A stretch of DNA of 22,311 nt, from positions 1-22,311 of the IMG/VR virus record IMGVR_UViG_3300025132_000343. One strand, 5' to 3'. The first letter of the stretch is position 1, and every line of letters starts with the position of its first letter. Below the pieces are notes generated by a model, which saw only the letters and a program-made list of their open reading frames with translations, did no database searches and was not told where the DNA came from. A program made the position numbers and the translations under genes. Of this stretch, positions 13,972 to 21,463 are shown piece after piece. The stretch comes from a virus.

Positions 13972-16011
13972 CTATGCGATTGCTAAAAAGATGTAGTTAC
14001 CGCCAGAGGCGTTCATGCCCGTTGGTGCTGATGATGTAACTGTAAAGCCGCTTGACAACGGGTCTATGTAGTCAGCAGAATCTTCGTCGTTGCTAAGATT
14101 TAAACGTAAATACCCCTCATTACCCGCTACAATTCCGCGAGCCGTGTCAAATACATACCAATCGCCACTAGCGTCTGTTCGTTTGACCATTACAAACCTA
14201 GCGCCAGAACTAAAACCACAATCTACATTTATGTCGTTGCCTGTTCCCGTGTAACTGCCGACCTTTGATATGCCAGCAACAGTGGCAAATAGATAGGCAA
14301 CATAATTGTGATTAGAGGCATTAACTTCGTCTTTAGTACCCAATGTAAATACAGATGCTGTTGGACTTGTATTATTCCACCTTTCATTAGCATCAGTAGT
14401 TAAGGAGGCACCACTTTCCAGCGCGGTGTAGTAGGTAGGCCCAAGGGAATTAATATAAACCATCCAAGTAGATGCGGCTGTCGTTCTTTTAACCAACATT
14501 ATTTCCGGCACGGCATTCAGATTATGCGCTACGGTTCTGCCTGCGGTGCCATTTCCGGCATAGGCCACAACATCAAAGAAACCCGGTGCTCTAGAAAATC
14601 TCCAAGCCGCATAACTTTCTCCGTTAACGTTTATGTTAGAGCCACTATCTTGATTTACAGATATATCTCTATCATTTATAGTGCCAAACGAATATACGTC
14701 TGCTTGACTGTCAGTGGTATTAAAGTGCAAGCCATCTGGAGAAACAGATGCTGTAGATGTCTTATTGGGCCACGGCGATGAAGTTAATCTTGTTATAACT
14801 TCCCAATTTCTGCCATTCAATTGTCTAGATTTAAAAAAAGCCAAATCTATTGCTTGTGGCGAAGTAGGCGCGTCAATAACTGCTGAAGTGCCTGTTCCAC
14901 CACTTCCTGTATAAATAGACGGCTTAAACAAATCAGTAGCCGCAAGCTCTGATGCTGGCTTGTGGGGTCTGCGGATGGCCATGTAGATGTAGTCTTGACC
15001 GTTTTCGTTGTATTGAGCACTGCTACTTGTGAGCTTGAATCCTGTTCCAGTCAAAGCTATATTTGTCGAGCCACTCCATTCTGCGCTACTGCCGTCTGCT
15101 TGTAACTGCGGGTCATCACCACCTGTAACAATTCCTCGCATATTGTCGTGCATGATCCACGCTTCAGCCGATCCTGTTGCTTTCTTAAGTAACAACCACT
15201 GAGGTTCAAACCCAAGATCAATTGTAGGCCCAGTACTGCTTCCGTTACCCGTGTAAGTGTCACACTTAATAATCGCTTCGTCGGAGTCTGTGCCATAGTC
15301 TTGGGCATCGTGGGCGAATAGGTAGGCAATGTAATTTTTACCTGTTGTTCCGGTTTCAGAACTTCCGCTAACCGTAAACTGAGTGGAAGTAGGGGACTGA
15401 ATGTAGCCCGTACCAGAAATAGCATCCGTTGTATTCAGTTTAAGAGTTGATTGGGAACCTCCGCTTTCTCCTCCTGATACAGAGGACAAACTTCTGTGCC
15501 AGACAGCCCAATTTGAGCTATCCGTAAGATTCTTGATGATAATCATCCCCGGCGTCGAGCCTAGATTATGCGATACATTGGTCGGTGATCCGCTGGGCGT
15601 GTACGTAACAACATCGAAAAAACCTTCTCCCTTGCGGAATGTCCAAGAAACGTAGTCATATCCATTGTCGTTTGTCCAATACGGACCACCCGACCCAACT
15701 GTATGACCGTTAGAATTGAACGCTGTTATAAGATTGGCATTGGTTTGTTCTGCACTCGTTCCATCTGAGGAGAGCCATTTAGTCTTGCCTCTTGCGGTAT
15801 CTATTAGCGCATGGCTAGTAGCTCCACCAGAGGTATTTTCTCTAGCTTTTGTCCACACAAGACCACCCTCGCCATCAAGATCGATGCCGCTGGTTATGTT
15901 TTGCGATGTCCCATTACCCTCGTACAAAAACGTAGAAAACACATCGTCAGCGTAAACGGGATCGTCTTTCGCACCAGCGCCTGCAAGTACTCTTAGTGCA
16001 GAATTACTCAT
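13972..16011 (-). CDS. Large modular tail-fibre-like protein with about six tandem beta modules (679 aa)
   Basis: I count about six modules of roughly 100 residues (about 25-127, 131-233, 249-346, 363-472, 478-575, 582-679). Each opens with a Y-G-G or similar turn (for example YTGNGSSTGPTIDLGF). Most continue with a hydrophobic strand such as PGMIIIKNLTDSSNWAVWH or SGARFVMVKRTDASGDWYV, and close with an aromatic strand such as NYIAYLFAH or YIYMAIRRPH. The pattern matches a marine-phage fibre family that I recall under DUF7483, a label not verified here. It reads as a concanavalin-like or beta-sandwich array, suited to binding host glycans. The start is in a TAATG overlap with the fibre gene. 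No enzymatic residues are evident. Confidence 0.82.
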   Translation of the reverse strand: MSNSALRVLAGAGAKDDPVYADDVFSTFLYEGNGTSQNITSGIDLDGEGGLVWTKARENTSGGATSHALIDTARGKTKWLSSDGTSAEQTNANLITAFNSNGHTVGSGGPYWTNDNGYDYVSWTFRKGEGFFDVVTYTPSGSPTNVSHNLGSTPGMIIIKNLTDSSNWAVWHRSLSSVSGGESGGSQSTLKLNTTDAISGTGYIQSPTSTQFTVSGSSETGTTGKNYIAYLFAHDAQDYGTDSDEAIIKCDTYTGNGSSTGPTIDLGFEPQWLLLKKATGSAEAWIMHDNMRGIVTGGDDPQLQADGSSAEWSGSTNIALTGTGFKLTSSSAQYNENGQDYIYMAIRRPHKPASELAATDLFKPSIYTGSGGTGTSAVIDAPTSPQAIDLAFFKSRQLNGRNWEVITRLTSSPWPNKTSTASVSPDGLHFNTTDSQADVYSFGTINDRDISVNQDSGSNINVNGESYAAWRFSRAPGFFDVVAYAGNGTAGRTVAHNLNAVPEIMLVKRTTAASTWMVYINSLGPTYYTALESGASLTTDANERWNNTSPTASVFTLGTKDEVNASNHNYVAYLFATVAGISKVGSYTGTGNDINVDCGFSSGARFVMVKRTDASGDWYVFDTARGIVAGNEGYLRLNLSNDEDSADYIDPLSSGFTVTSSAPTGMNASGGNYIFLAIA

Positions 16012-17132
16012 TAGCCCATAGCCTGACCGGCAGTGAAGCCGTAGTAGGTTGTTCCACCGTCGATAGTTAGGAACACAAAGACATCGACGCCGTTATTAGT
16101 GGTCGTGAGTGTAGGCGCTGTAGCCGCCGCCCAATCAACACTGCCGGGCCATGTGATTGTTCTAGCAGAAGAATCTTGAATGACCTTCAGGACAAAGGCA
16201 GAAGCTCGTCCTGACGCGGCAGGATTGCTGAATGTGTAGGTCACATTTTCAGTCAGGTCATGCTCAAAAACATTACCGTCGCGCAGATTAATCGTGGCCG
16301 CGTTAGAACTAGAGGTGACACTCGTTACTTCGTCGATGGTGCCATTATCAAAGGACACGACGCCATTGGCATCTGACGTAACAACCCCTGACGCCTGAGT
16401 CAGCCCCAGCGTGTCGGGTAGCTTAACCGTGTAGGTAGCCGCCGCACTGTGCGCTGGGCCTTGGACGGTGACGCCATGCGAATTGCTTTCACAATTAAAC
16501 CGTATGGTGCCTGCGTTAGTGTTTCCGTATAGCTCAGTGAACCCCGTACCATTTGGGAACAACTGAATGTTACCGTTGGTGTCCGTAGACTTTATTGCAT
16601 TTGCGTCGATCTGAATGTTGTCCACATCCAGTTCATTTGCGGTGACCTGACCAGCGGCTCCATAAATGACCGCTTTGGAATTGACCACCGTGTCTGCCGT
16701 AGAGCCATCTACTAAATTCAGCTCTGTTGCAGTAGATGTCACGCCATCAAGAATATTAAGCTCCGCCGCAGTAGAAGTTACCGCAGTGCCGTTTATTACA
16801 AGCTGGTTGGAACCATCTAAAAACGCGGATTTGTCAGCAGGGTAGGTCAAAATAACATCTTTTGTCCCTGCGGAAAAGTTGACTGCACTATTGCTGTTGG
16901 AACTAGATAAAACTGTAGTACGAGTTATCGTGTTCCCACTACTAGCATAAGTGCCAAGACCCACCTCAAAAGCAAGATTAGTATTATCAATGATTGCGTA
17001 ATACGTCGTATCTGCATTAGATAACACAGAGGAAAAAGTGCGAAAATTTGGCTGTGCTCCAGCCAAAGAAATCGCACCAGTACCTGTCGAGGTGGTGGTT
17101 TCTTTTACGCGATCTTTTACGACTAAGGCCAT
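16011..17132 (-). CDS. Tail fibre protein (373 aa)
   Basis: The N-terminal module (ALVVKDRVKETTTSTGTGAI, then TYYAIIDNTNLAFEVGLGTY and FSAGTKDVILTYPADKSA, to about residue 103) is characteristic of marine phage fibres. It is followed by INGTAVTSTAAELNILDGVT and STATELNLVDGSTADTVV (about 111-150), a repeat that I recognise from many marine virus fibres. A central strand-rich region (NGNIQLFPNGTGFTELYG) leads to a C-terminal domain (NVTYTFSNPAASGRASAFVL, about 295-314; ending TYYGFTAGQAMG) of the kind ending receptor-binding proteins. It lies between the 147-aa gene and the modular fibre gene, both closely spaced. The role in host contact is inferred; the class assignment is firm. Confidence 0.87.
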   Translation of the reverse strand: MALVVKDRVKETTTSTGTGAISLAGAQPNFRTFSSVLSNADTTYYAIIDNTNLAFEVGLGTYASSGNTITRTTVLSSSNSNSAVNFSAGTKDVILTYPADKSAFLDGSNQLVINGTAVTSTAAELNILDGVTSTATELNLVDGSTADTVVNSKAVIYGAAGQVTANELDVDNIQIDANAIKSTDTNGNIQLFPNGTGFTELYGNTNAGTIRFNCESNSHGVTVQGPAHSAAATYTVKLPDTLGLTQASGVVTSDANGVVSFDNGTIDEVTSVTSSSNAATINLRDGNVFEHDLTENVTYTFSNPAASGRASAFVLKVIQDSSARTITWPGSVDWAAATAPTLTTTNNGVDVFVFLTIDGGTTYYGFTAGQAMG

Positions 17133-17134
17133 AA

Positions 17135-17578
17135 TTATGCAATCCTAATAATAGCGTTTGAGGCATCCGGCGTGGGAAACACAATGGTAAAGTCACCAGC
17201 ACTGGACGACTTGTCGGAGCCAAAGTCCAGCACAACAACAGTATCTGTAGTACCAGATCCACCGCTAGTTGTCGTATTGTATATAAGTGCTCCACGCGCC
17301 GTCAGTGTTGACGAGCCGAATGTGAGGTCGGCAAAGTCCGTCAGGGCTGTGGTTCCAGATAGACTTGGGGTCACGTTGGTGAGTGTCCCGCCGCCTGCTG
17401 AATAACCCGTGCCGCTGATCTCATTGCTAGTTGTATACGCTGTGGTCGCCGCATCAAAGCTGGCTGAGTTGGTGTACATCGCCAGCTTGAACGTGTGAGC
17501 GCCGTTTGTAAAATTGTGAGCGCCGATAAGCAGTTCCTGCTTAAAAGATGAACACATAAAGTTTCCGCTAAAAGCCAT
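17135..17578 (-). CDS. Conserved phage structural protein, fibre/decoration-like (147 aa)
   Basis: The protein begins MAFSGNFMCSSFKQELLIGA and continues HNFTNGAHTFKLAMYTNSAS, which is the recognisable N-terminus of a common marine phage protein of about 145 residues. The middle (SNEISGTGYSAGGGTLTNVT, then LTDFADLTFGSSTLTARGAL) and the end (VVLDFGSDKSSSAGDFTIVF) are strand-rich with Gly turns. No enzyme motif is present. An AGGAG ribosome-binding sequence precedes the ATG at 17578. It sits between the adaptor block and the fibre genes. A virion structural role is inferred, with homologues in many phages of unknown detail. Confidence 0.78.
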   Translation of the reverse strand: MAFSGNFMCSSFKQELLIGAHNFTNGAHTFKLAMYTNSASFDAATTAYTTSNEISGTGYSAGGGTLTNVTPSLSGTTALTDFADLTFGSSTLTARGALIYNTTTSGGSGTTDTVVVLDFGSDKSSSAGDFTIVFPTPDASNAIIRIA

Positions 17579-17579
17579 A

Positions 17580-17870
17580 TCACATTCTCCTGATAAGTTC
17601 GGCTAGGTCTTTTTGCCCCGCATCTAAAAGGGCGTTATACACTGTGGTTCGGTCGCTGTTTGCGGCCTCTTTCATGTAAAAAACAAGAACCGCTCTAATG
17701 TGATCCTTGAATGCCTGCGCCTGTGCCTGTACCTCCGGCAACGCAGTATCAGCTACCGAGACGATCTTATCTAAGCATCTCTCAGCAATCTCCTCTGGGG
17801 TAAATCCCCTTTTATCTGTGGTGTGAACCGCAACCCCGCCTACCTCTACACCACCGCTTACGCCAATCAT
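17580..17870 (-). CDS. Conserved small phage protein (96 aa)
   Basis: Residues 1-24 are Gly/Val-rich (MIGVSGGVEVGGVAVHTTDK). The rest is helical, with RGFTPEEIAERCLDKIVSVA and the C-terminal pattern MKEAANSDRTTVYNALLDAG followed by QKDLAELIRRM. The end pattern KEA--SDRTT-YN----AG--D-AE-IRR is one that I recall as widespread in marine phages next to fibre or adaptor genes, with no known function. ATGA overlap with the upstream adaptor gene supports coupling. It could be a head-tail joining or assembly factor. Confidence 0.72.
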   Translation of the reverse strand: MIGVSGGVEVGGVAVHTTDKRGFTPEEIAERCLDKIVSVADTALPEVQAQAQAFKDHIRAVLVFYMKEAANSDRTTVYNALLDAGQKDLAELIRRM

Positions 17871-18508
17871 GCTCTAGCTTTCCTTACTTCGCCCGATCTG
17901 TAACTGTCTGTTGTGCTGTAGCCTTCTCCCAACTGCTCCAGATTAGCCAGTGCTTCCATATACCGCTGGGAATACACCTGCATTAGGTCAGGGTCACCCT
18001 TTAGGAAGGTGTACGCCTCGACAAGACAGCCATACAGAAGCGTGGACTCTGCGTTGGTGCCGAGCCAGCTTGTGCCGTCTCCAGACGCGGTGATTGAGGT
18101 GGGCTTGTGGAAGTAGTGCAGTTCTGCGTCATAAGCAGAATTGGGGGTGGGGCCAAGAATAAACGCGGTGCGGCTGAAAATGCCGTAATACTTGGGCGCT
18201 CCCTGCGTTGCTGTTAGCGGATACGCCTGACGTATGAAGTTTACGTCCTTAAATATCAGATACTCAAAGCCAGAGTTGTCGATGGCTAGCGAGTAAGGTG
18301 TCAAAAAGTCTGTAGGCATGATGAGGTACTGGTTACCGCTTGCCACAGAACCTGAGACATTCTTGCGAAAATCAGGCAGTTGCACAGCTTTGAGAATCTT
18401 GTCCTCTGCCTGCGTAATGATCGTTGTCAAATTATTGACAAATGTTGTCTCGTTTGACTCTGTATAGTCTTGAATGGCCTGCTTTAGAGTCGTAAGGGTA
18501 AACGCCAT
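17867..18508 (-). CDS. Head-tail adaptor protein, SU10-adaptor-like (213 aa)
   Basis: The protein has the hallmarks of the phage adaptor family named after SU10. The N-terminal helix is MAFTLTTLKQAIQDYTESNE, with FVNNLTTIITQAEDKILKAV next. Then come MPTDFLTPYSLAIDN, the segment GAPKYYGIFSRTAFILGPTP (about 104-123) and LHYFHKPTSI. A C-terminal helical part has ESTLLYGCLVEAYTFLKGDP and YSQRYMEALANLEQ. The length of about 210 is normal. Adaptors of this kind form the ring between portal and nozzle in podoviruses. Its ATG overlaps the upstream stop (TGATG). The matching nozzle gene is at 5295-7145. Family assignment is confident. Confidence 0.85.
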   Translation of the reverse strand: MAFTLTTLKQAIQDYTESNETTFVNNLTTIITQAEDKILKAVQLPDFRKNVSGSVASGNQYLIMPTDFLTPYSLAIDNSGFEYLIFKDVNFIRQAYPLTATQGAPKYYGIFSRTAFILGPTPNSAYDAELHYFHKPTSITASGDGTSWLGTNAESTLLYGCLVEAYTFLKGDPDLMQVYSQRYMEALANLEQLGEGYSTTDSYRSGEVRKARA

Positions 18509-18852
18509 CAGGATGTCTCCACTGTTACGCGCCCAACAACACCCGCCATATCAAGGCCGACAGTACGGCTTCCAAGCGCCGTATTGCCTCCCCCGACAGG
18601 ATCGAACGCAGACAGCGCCCGACTTTCATCAATACTGTTATCAGGTCGCGGAAATCGTAACGCTTGCGGGTCACTTGCATTGACATCCCCCAGCTTTAGC
18701 TGTGGCTGATCTTGATCTACAACGTCCCTGCCTACCAGCAAGCCGTTCCAGCGACCATCCTCAATCTGCCTGACCAGATCACGCAACGGGTATCTGAATC
18801 CTGTGCGGTCACAAAAGCCAAAGGCTTTCGATCCTTTCGCGTAACTGCTCAT
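18508..18852 (-). CDS. Conserved phage protein of the connector block (114 aa)
   Basis: The N-terminus MSSYAKGSKAFGFCDRTGFR and the following YPLRDLVRQIEDGRWNGLLV match a marine phage family (FCDR-GFRYPL-DL). The rest is VGRDVVDQDQPQLKLGDVNA with SDPQALRFPRPD (about 60-71). The C-terminus is Gly/Val-rich. Relatives that I recall carry Cys pairs suggestive of zinc binding, but here only one Cys (14) is visible, so metal binding is doubtful. It lies between two adaptor-type genes with 4-base and 1-base overlaps. A role in head-tail joining is inferred from context. Confidence 0.73.
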   Translation of the reverse strand: MSSYAKGSKAFGFCDRTGFRYPLRDLVRQIEDGRWNGLLVGRDVVDQDQPQLKLGDVNASDPQALRFPRPDNSIDESRALSAFDPVGGGNTALGSRTVGLDMAGVVGRVTVETS

Positions 18853-19544
18853 AAGTTGTTATATCCACCGGGAGCCATGTACAGCGATGCCTTCTCTCTG
18901 GAGGCGTCTGCCGCCAGATTCCACTGCTCCTCATACACCTCTCTAAGTGCCGGAGCCAGTTGTATCGACTCAGGCTTCTTGCTCGCTATGTAATAGGCCA
19001 GCCCAGCCACCATGCAAGGCAAATACCGCGCCGGCACATCCATGTTGTTGGAGGCTGGCTTTCCGGTGTCCTCTATCCTGTCTAGGTAGTAATACGCAAA
19101 TGTGTAGGTCGTTGTCGCATCTGGCACAGGCCAGAAGTGCAACGTCAGCCCCGCAGGTTTGCGCTCGACGTAATACTGTAGTGGTCTACCCTGAGTTAGC
19201 TTGTTGGTCTGGTGGGCGTACTGGCTCACCGAGATTCTCTGCATGGTCAGGTCAGACTGCTTAGAGGTGTCGCCTGCGTCAGTTCGCAGTAGACCCTCAA
19301 TGATGTCTTGCTTCTCCGAAGTCAAGTCGTACGACGAGGTGCCTGCGGTCAGAGTCTGCGTAGCATCCCTTACTGTCCACAAGTTAAGACCACGGTTCTG
19401 CCACTCTAGCATCAACAAATCCAGACTGCGCCGTGCCGTCCGGTAGTCGTAGCCGCTTCGTAGCTCAGAGCCTGCTCGCTCAAACGCCTCTTCAAATATG
19501 TCTGACAAGTCAAGAGTAAAGGCTGTCGTTCCGCTAGTCGCCAT
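18849..19544 (-). CDS. Head-completion / connector protein, P22 gp4-like (231 aa)
   Basis: The protein contains FTLDLSDIFEEAFERAGSEL and YDYRTARRSLDLLMLEWQNR (about 8-54) followed by GLNLWTVRDATQTLTAG. A C-terminal region has LQYYVERKPAGLTLHFWPVP, TFAYYYLDRIED and LPCMVAGLAYYIASKKPES. This is the typical pattern of the phage connector family compared to P22 tail accessory factor gp4 or T7 tubular A-like adaptors. These proteins seal the portal and carry the tail. The length of about 230 is usual for marine podoviruses. It begins in a TGATG overlap after the small basic gene. The identity as a connector is strong; the exact ring position is inferred. Confidence 0.82.
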   Translation of the reverse strand: MATSGTTAFTLDLSDIFEEAFERAGSELRSGYDYRTARRSLDLLMLEWQNRGLNLWTVRDATQTLTAGTSSYDLTSEKQDIIEGLLRTDAGDTSKQSDLTMQRISVSQYAHQTNKLTQGRPLQYYVERKPAGLTLHFWPVPDATTTYTFAYYYLDRIEDTGKPASNNMDVPARYLPCMVAGLAYYIASKKPESIQLAPALREVYEEQWNLAADASREKASLYMAPGGYNNL

Positions 19545-19669
19545 CAGACCTTCCTTCCTCTCGTTCTACCCCTACGAGCCAAGCCGTTCCTGCACTTAGC
19601 CGCCTTGATCTTCTTTGACTTGGGCGCGTTTTTGACCTGCTTGCCCATCTGCGCTCTGCTTATAGGCAT
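19544..19669 (-). CDS. Very small basic protein (41 aa)
   Basis: I choose the ATG at 19669 (MPISRAQMGKQVKNAPKSKK), four bases after the upstream stop. A longer reading upstream would overlap that gene and is unlike the family. Of 41 residues, 15 are Lys or Arg (RRGRTRGRKV at the end). MPISRAQM is an N-terminus that I recall in tiny marine phage proteins, where it is followed by AKCR-G-A-RG-TRG. One Cys is present. A DNA-binding or assembly role is possible. Confidence 0.65.
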   Translation of the reverse strand: MPISRAQMGKQVKNAPKSKKIKAAKCRNGLARRGRTRGRKV

Positions 19670-19673
19670 ATCA

Positions 19674-19943
19674 TCACCAGTTCTTGCAAGACCAATAACG
19701 AGCAGACATCTTGCTTGGCGGCTTGGAGTCGCACTTGTGTCTCGCACGGAAAGACTTGCGCCGTCCCGGCTGGCTCTTCTTGATCTTCATATTCTTGTCG
19801 CCATAGCGGATGATTTTCTCTTTCCCGCCCTCACACGCCTTGACCACAAACTTCTTTTTAGGATGGCTAGGCGTTCGCTTTGGCTTGTTGCACGACATGG
19901 ACTTTTTGTTGACCTTGCCGCCTGCCTTGTAATACATGCGCAT
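19674..19943 (-). CDS. Small basic Cys-containing protein with ARYWSC motif (89 aa)
   Basis: The protein is strongly basic and ends RRKSFRARHKCDSKPP then SKMSARYWSCKNW. The central segment is VVKACEGGKEKIIRYGDKNM. Cys at 18, 37, 71 and 86 could bind a metal. I recall KEK-IR-G---M-IKKS---RR-SFRARH-C-----ARYWSCK-W as a widely shared phage protein, with function unknown. The start is in a TAATG overlap with the upstream gene. The position between capsid and connector genes, plus its charge, suggests a virion or packaged-DNA-associated role. Confidence in the gene is high. Confidence 0.78.
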   Translation of the reverse strand: MRMYYKAGGKVNKKSMSCNKPKRTPSHPKKKFVVKACEGGKEKIIRYGDKNMKIKKSQPGRRKSFRARHKCDSKPPSKMSARYWSCKNW

Positions 19944-20197
19944 TACTTGCGATGCCTCGCTGTCTTCTTGGCAATCCGCTTGGGTTGCTTTGAATGTTGC
20001 TTGCCTTTCTTGGTATCTGCGCGTTTTTTCCGCGTAGTCGCGGCATATTCCTTGGATGACATGGACTTGATGGCCTTCTCAGGAAGGTAACGCTCGCCAG
20101 TAGCTTTTGCACCCTGAGTGCTGGGCTTGCCAGACTTAGTGCGCCACTTTTGTTTAGTCCACTTCTTGAGGGACTTCTGCGATTTTTTAAGAGCCAC
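19943..20197 (-). CDS. Small very basic protein, DUF5872-like (84 aa), GTG start
   Basis: It starts at a GTG (20195-20197) inside the end of the preceding gene, an 11-base overlap. No ATG in frame fits. The protein reads MALKKSQKSLKKWTKQKWRT then KSGKPSTQGAKATGERYLPE and KAIKSMSSKEYAATTRKKRA. This TKQKWRTKSGKPS-----GERYLP-KAI pattern is, as I recall, the DUF5872 family found in phages and large viruses. Charge is extremely high (about a third Lys/Arg). Function unknown. It ends in TAATG with the next gene. Confidence 0.78.
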   Translation of the reverse strand: MALKKSQKSLKKWTKQKWRTKSGKPSTQGAKATGERYLPEKAIKSMSSKEYAATTRKKRADTKKGKQHSKQPKRIAKKTARHRK

Positions 20198-20321
20198 GCT
20201 TAGGCTTTTTCTTTTTGGTCAGGGTTTTTTCGATCCTATCTGCCTGACCTGCATGTGTCTTAGATGCCTTCCTAAGCTCTCGGATCATTTTGCGCTTTGC
20301 CGCATCAGTAAATTCAGCCAT
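20187..20321 (-). CDS. Tiny basic protein (44 aa)
   Basis: This gene fills the gap between the 70-aa and 84-aa genes. It begins at ATG 20321 in a TGATG overlap and ends at TAA 20187-20189. The protein starts MAEFTDAAKRKMIRELRKAS, continues as a charged helix, and ends TKKKKPKRGS. It is basic like its neighbours. No family is recognised. Support comes from the exact overlap with the upstream gene, the coding fit into the gap and the matching composition. Confidence 0.65.
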   Translation of the reverse strand: MAEFTDAAKRKMIRELRKASKTHAGQADRIEKTLTKKKKPKRGS

Positions 20322-20533
20322 CAGTCTTTATATCCTCCCCCAGCTTTCTTGTAAGCGGCGGCAACCATCTGCGCCTTACGCGCCGACCACTGCCCCGGCC
20401 TACCGCCCTTACCGCCGGCCTTTATTCGATTGAATATACGCTTGCGGAGTCCGGGCTTGGTGTAATTTCCCGCCTCATTGACGCGGGACTTGGACTTTTT
20501 AGTTTTACCGCCTTTCTTGTAATACTGTCTCAT
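20321..20533 (-). CDS. Small basic conserved phage protein (70 aa)
   Basis: The protein begins MRQYYKKGGKTKKSKSRVNE and continues AGNYTKPGLRKRIFNRIKAG, then GRPGQWSARKAQMVAAAYKK, ending AGGGYKD. The RVN-AGNYTKP-LRKR-F--IKA---G--GQWSARKAQ pattern is one that I recall as shared among marine phages and found in some bacteria; no function is known. The MR-YYK-GGK opening also appears at the start of the 89-aa protein, so the two may share a small module. The start is at 20533 with TAA/TGA-type overlap to the upstream gene. Confidence 0.78.
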   Translation of the reverse strand: MRQYYKKGGKTKKSKSRVNEAGNYTKPGLRKRIFNRIKAGGKGGRPGQWSARKAQMVAAAYKKAGGGYKD

Positions 20534-20943
20534 CAGCCGTAGTTCTTCTTCAGCTTCAGAACGACAGAGTAAGTGTCGCCACTGCTCGCGTTTGTGGTGG
20601 TAAAAAGAATGTCGCCTGTTTTGCCAGAAGCGGCGGCGGTGTTGGGCAAGCCAACAAAGTCAGAAAAGTCCAGCGTGTCGCCGTAGTCGGCAATCAACTC
20701 CCACGCCAAGACATTGGTAGTAGCATCAAAGAAGATTTGCACACCCATACCTTTGGTCGTGTACTGGATGCTTTCTATGTTGACGCTAGTACAGGCTCCC
20801 TTGCCTGCGGGGTCTGAACTCAGCGCAGAAACATCTACCTTAGCAACAGCCGATTCACCCGAGCCATCACTGACGTTGGTGAAGTACATAATCGCTGTGC
20901 GGGGGCCATCCTCAATAGTTTTGCTTGTGACTGTATCAGCCAT
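20533..20943 (-). CDS. Virion structural protein, decoration-like (136 aa)
   Basis: The protein has TIEDGPRTAIMYFTNVSDGS, GESAVAKVDVSALSSDPAGK and SIQYTTKGMGVQIFFDATTN in order, and ends TTTNASSGDTYSVVLKLKKNYG. This arrangement (DG-RT-I---TN-SDG-GE-AV-KVD, then GDI-LTT---SGD-Y---L-LKK) is one that I recognise in marine phage structural proteins. It is strand-rich with no enzyme motif. The strong TGGAGG ribosome-binding site follows directly after a hairpin downstream of the preceding gene. A capsid decoration or minor head role is inferred from position just downstream of the capsid genes. Confidence 0.77.
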   Translation of the reverse strand: MADTVTSKTIEDGPRTAIMYFTNVSDGSGESAVAKVDVSALSSDPAGKGACTSVNIESIQYTTKGMGVQIFFDATTNVLAWELIADYGDTLDFSDFVGLPNTAAASGKTGDILFTTTNASSGDTYSVVLKLKKNYG

Positions 20944-20959
20944 CTTGTCCTCCAGATAA

Positions 20960-20974
20960 GGGGGCTATGCCCCC
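20960..20974 (-). terminator. GC-rich hairpin between two structural genes
   Basis: A perfect 6-bp stem (gggggc / gccccc) with a 3-base loop lies between the stop at 20981 and the ribosome-binding site of the next gene. On the transcribed strand it is followed by TTATC, which is a poor U-tract. It may be a weak terminator or an mRNA-stabilising or processing hairpin. Confidence 0.6.
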
Positions 20975-20980
20975 GTCAGT

Positions 20981-21463
20981 TTATGATGCGTCTGAAGTGC
21001 TGGAGATACCAAAGAACTTGAGGACAATAACTGTGTCGCCGCCCGGATCGCCAGAAACCACAAGCTCTACCTCGTCAGCCGTTTCTGTAGCCGCAGTGGT
21101 AGTGCCACCGGACATTCCCAGAACGCCATTACAAGGGAAAAAGCCCTTGAAGCCCGTAGAGTTAACTGCAACAGAGATGCCATCAACGAAACCATCTGTG
21201 TCTGCATCGGTGCCAATATCGTTAAGGGTGACGGAGTTAGCGGCGGCTGTGGTAACAGCAATCGTAACGCCCATAGGAATGAAGTTTGAGGGGATACCAA
21301 TAGCGGCTTCTTTACCTGTCGTGTCCCCGTTAGCTACGGTAATCGTAGTCTCGTAGTTGGACAGCGTCATGGTGCCAGTAATAGCGCCGGTGGTAGAGTT
21401 TTTGGTGATATCTTTGAACCCGTTTTCAGAGCGGACGGGACCGCTGAATGTAGAATTAGCCAT
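20981..21463 (-). CDS. Virion structural protein, probable head decoration (160 aa)
   Basis: The protein begins MANSTFSGPVRSENGFKDIT, an N-terminus that I recall from marine phage head proteins. The middle has strands such as TLSNYETTITVANGDTTGKE and AIGIPSNFIPMGVTIAVTTA. The end has ETADEVELVVSGDPGGDTVI then VLKFFGISSTSDAS. One Cys is present and no catalytic motif. An AGGAG ribosome-binding site lies six bases before the ATG at 21463. It is the first gene after the capsid terminator, typical of an abundant capsid-associated protein. The decoration role is inferred. Confidence 0.78.
   Translation of the reverse strand: MANSTFSGPVRSENGFKDITKNSTTGAITGTMTLSNYETTITVANGDTTGKEAAIGIPSNFIPMGVTIAVTTAAANSVTLNDIGTDADTDGFVDGISVAVNSTGFKGFFPCNGVLGMSGGTTTAATETADEVELVVSGDPGGDTVIVLKFFGISSTSDAS

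Noticed and set aside
18508-18852. Zinc-finger in the 114-aa connector-block protein
   Set aside because: Only one Cys is visible, so the Cys pairs needed for a zinc site are missing.
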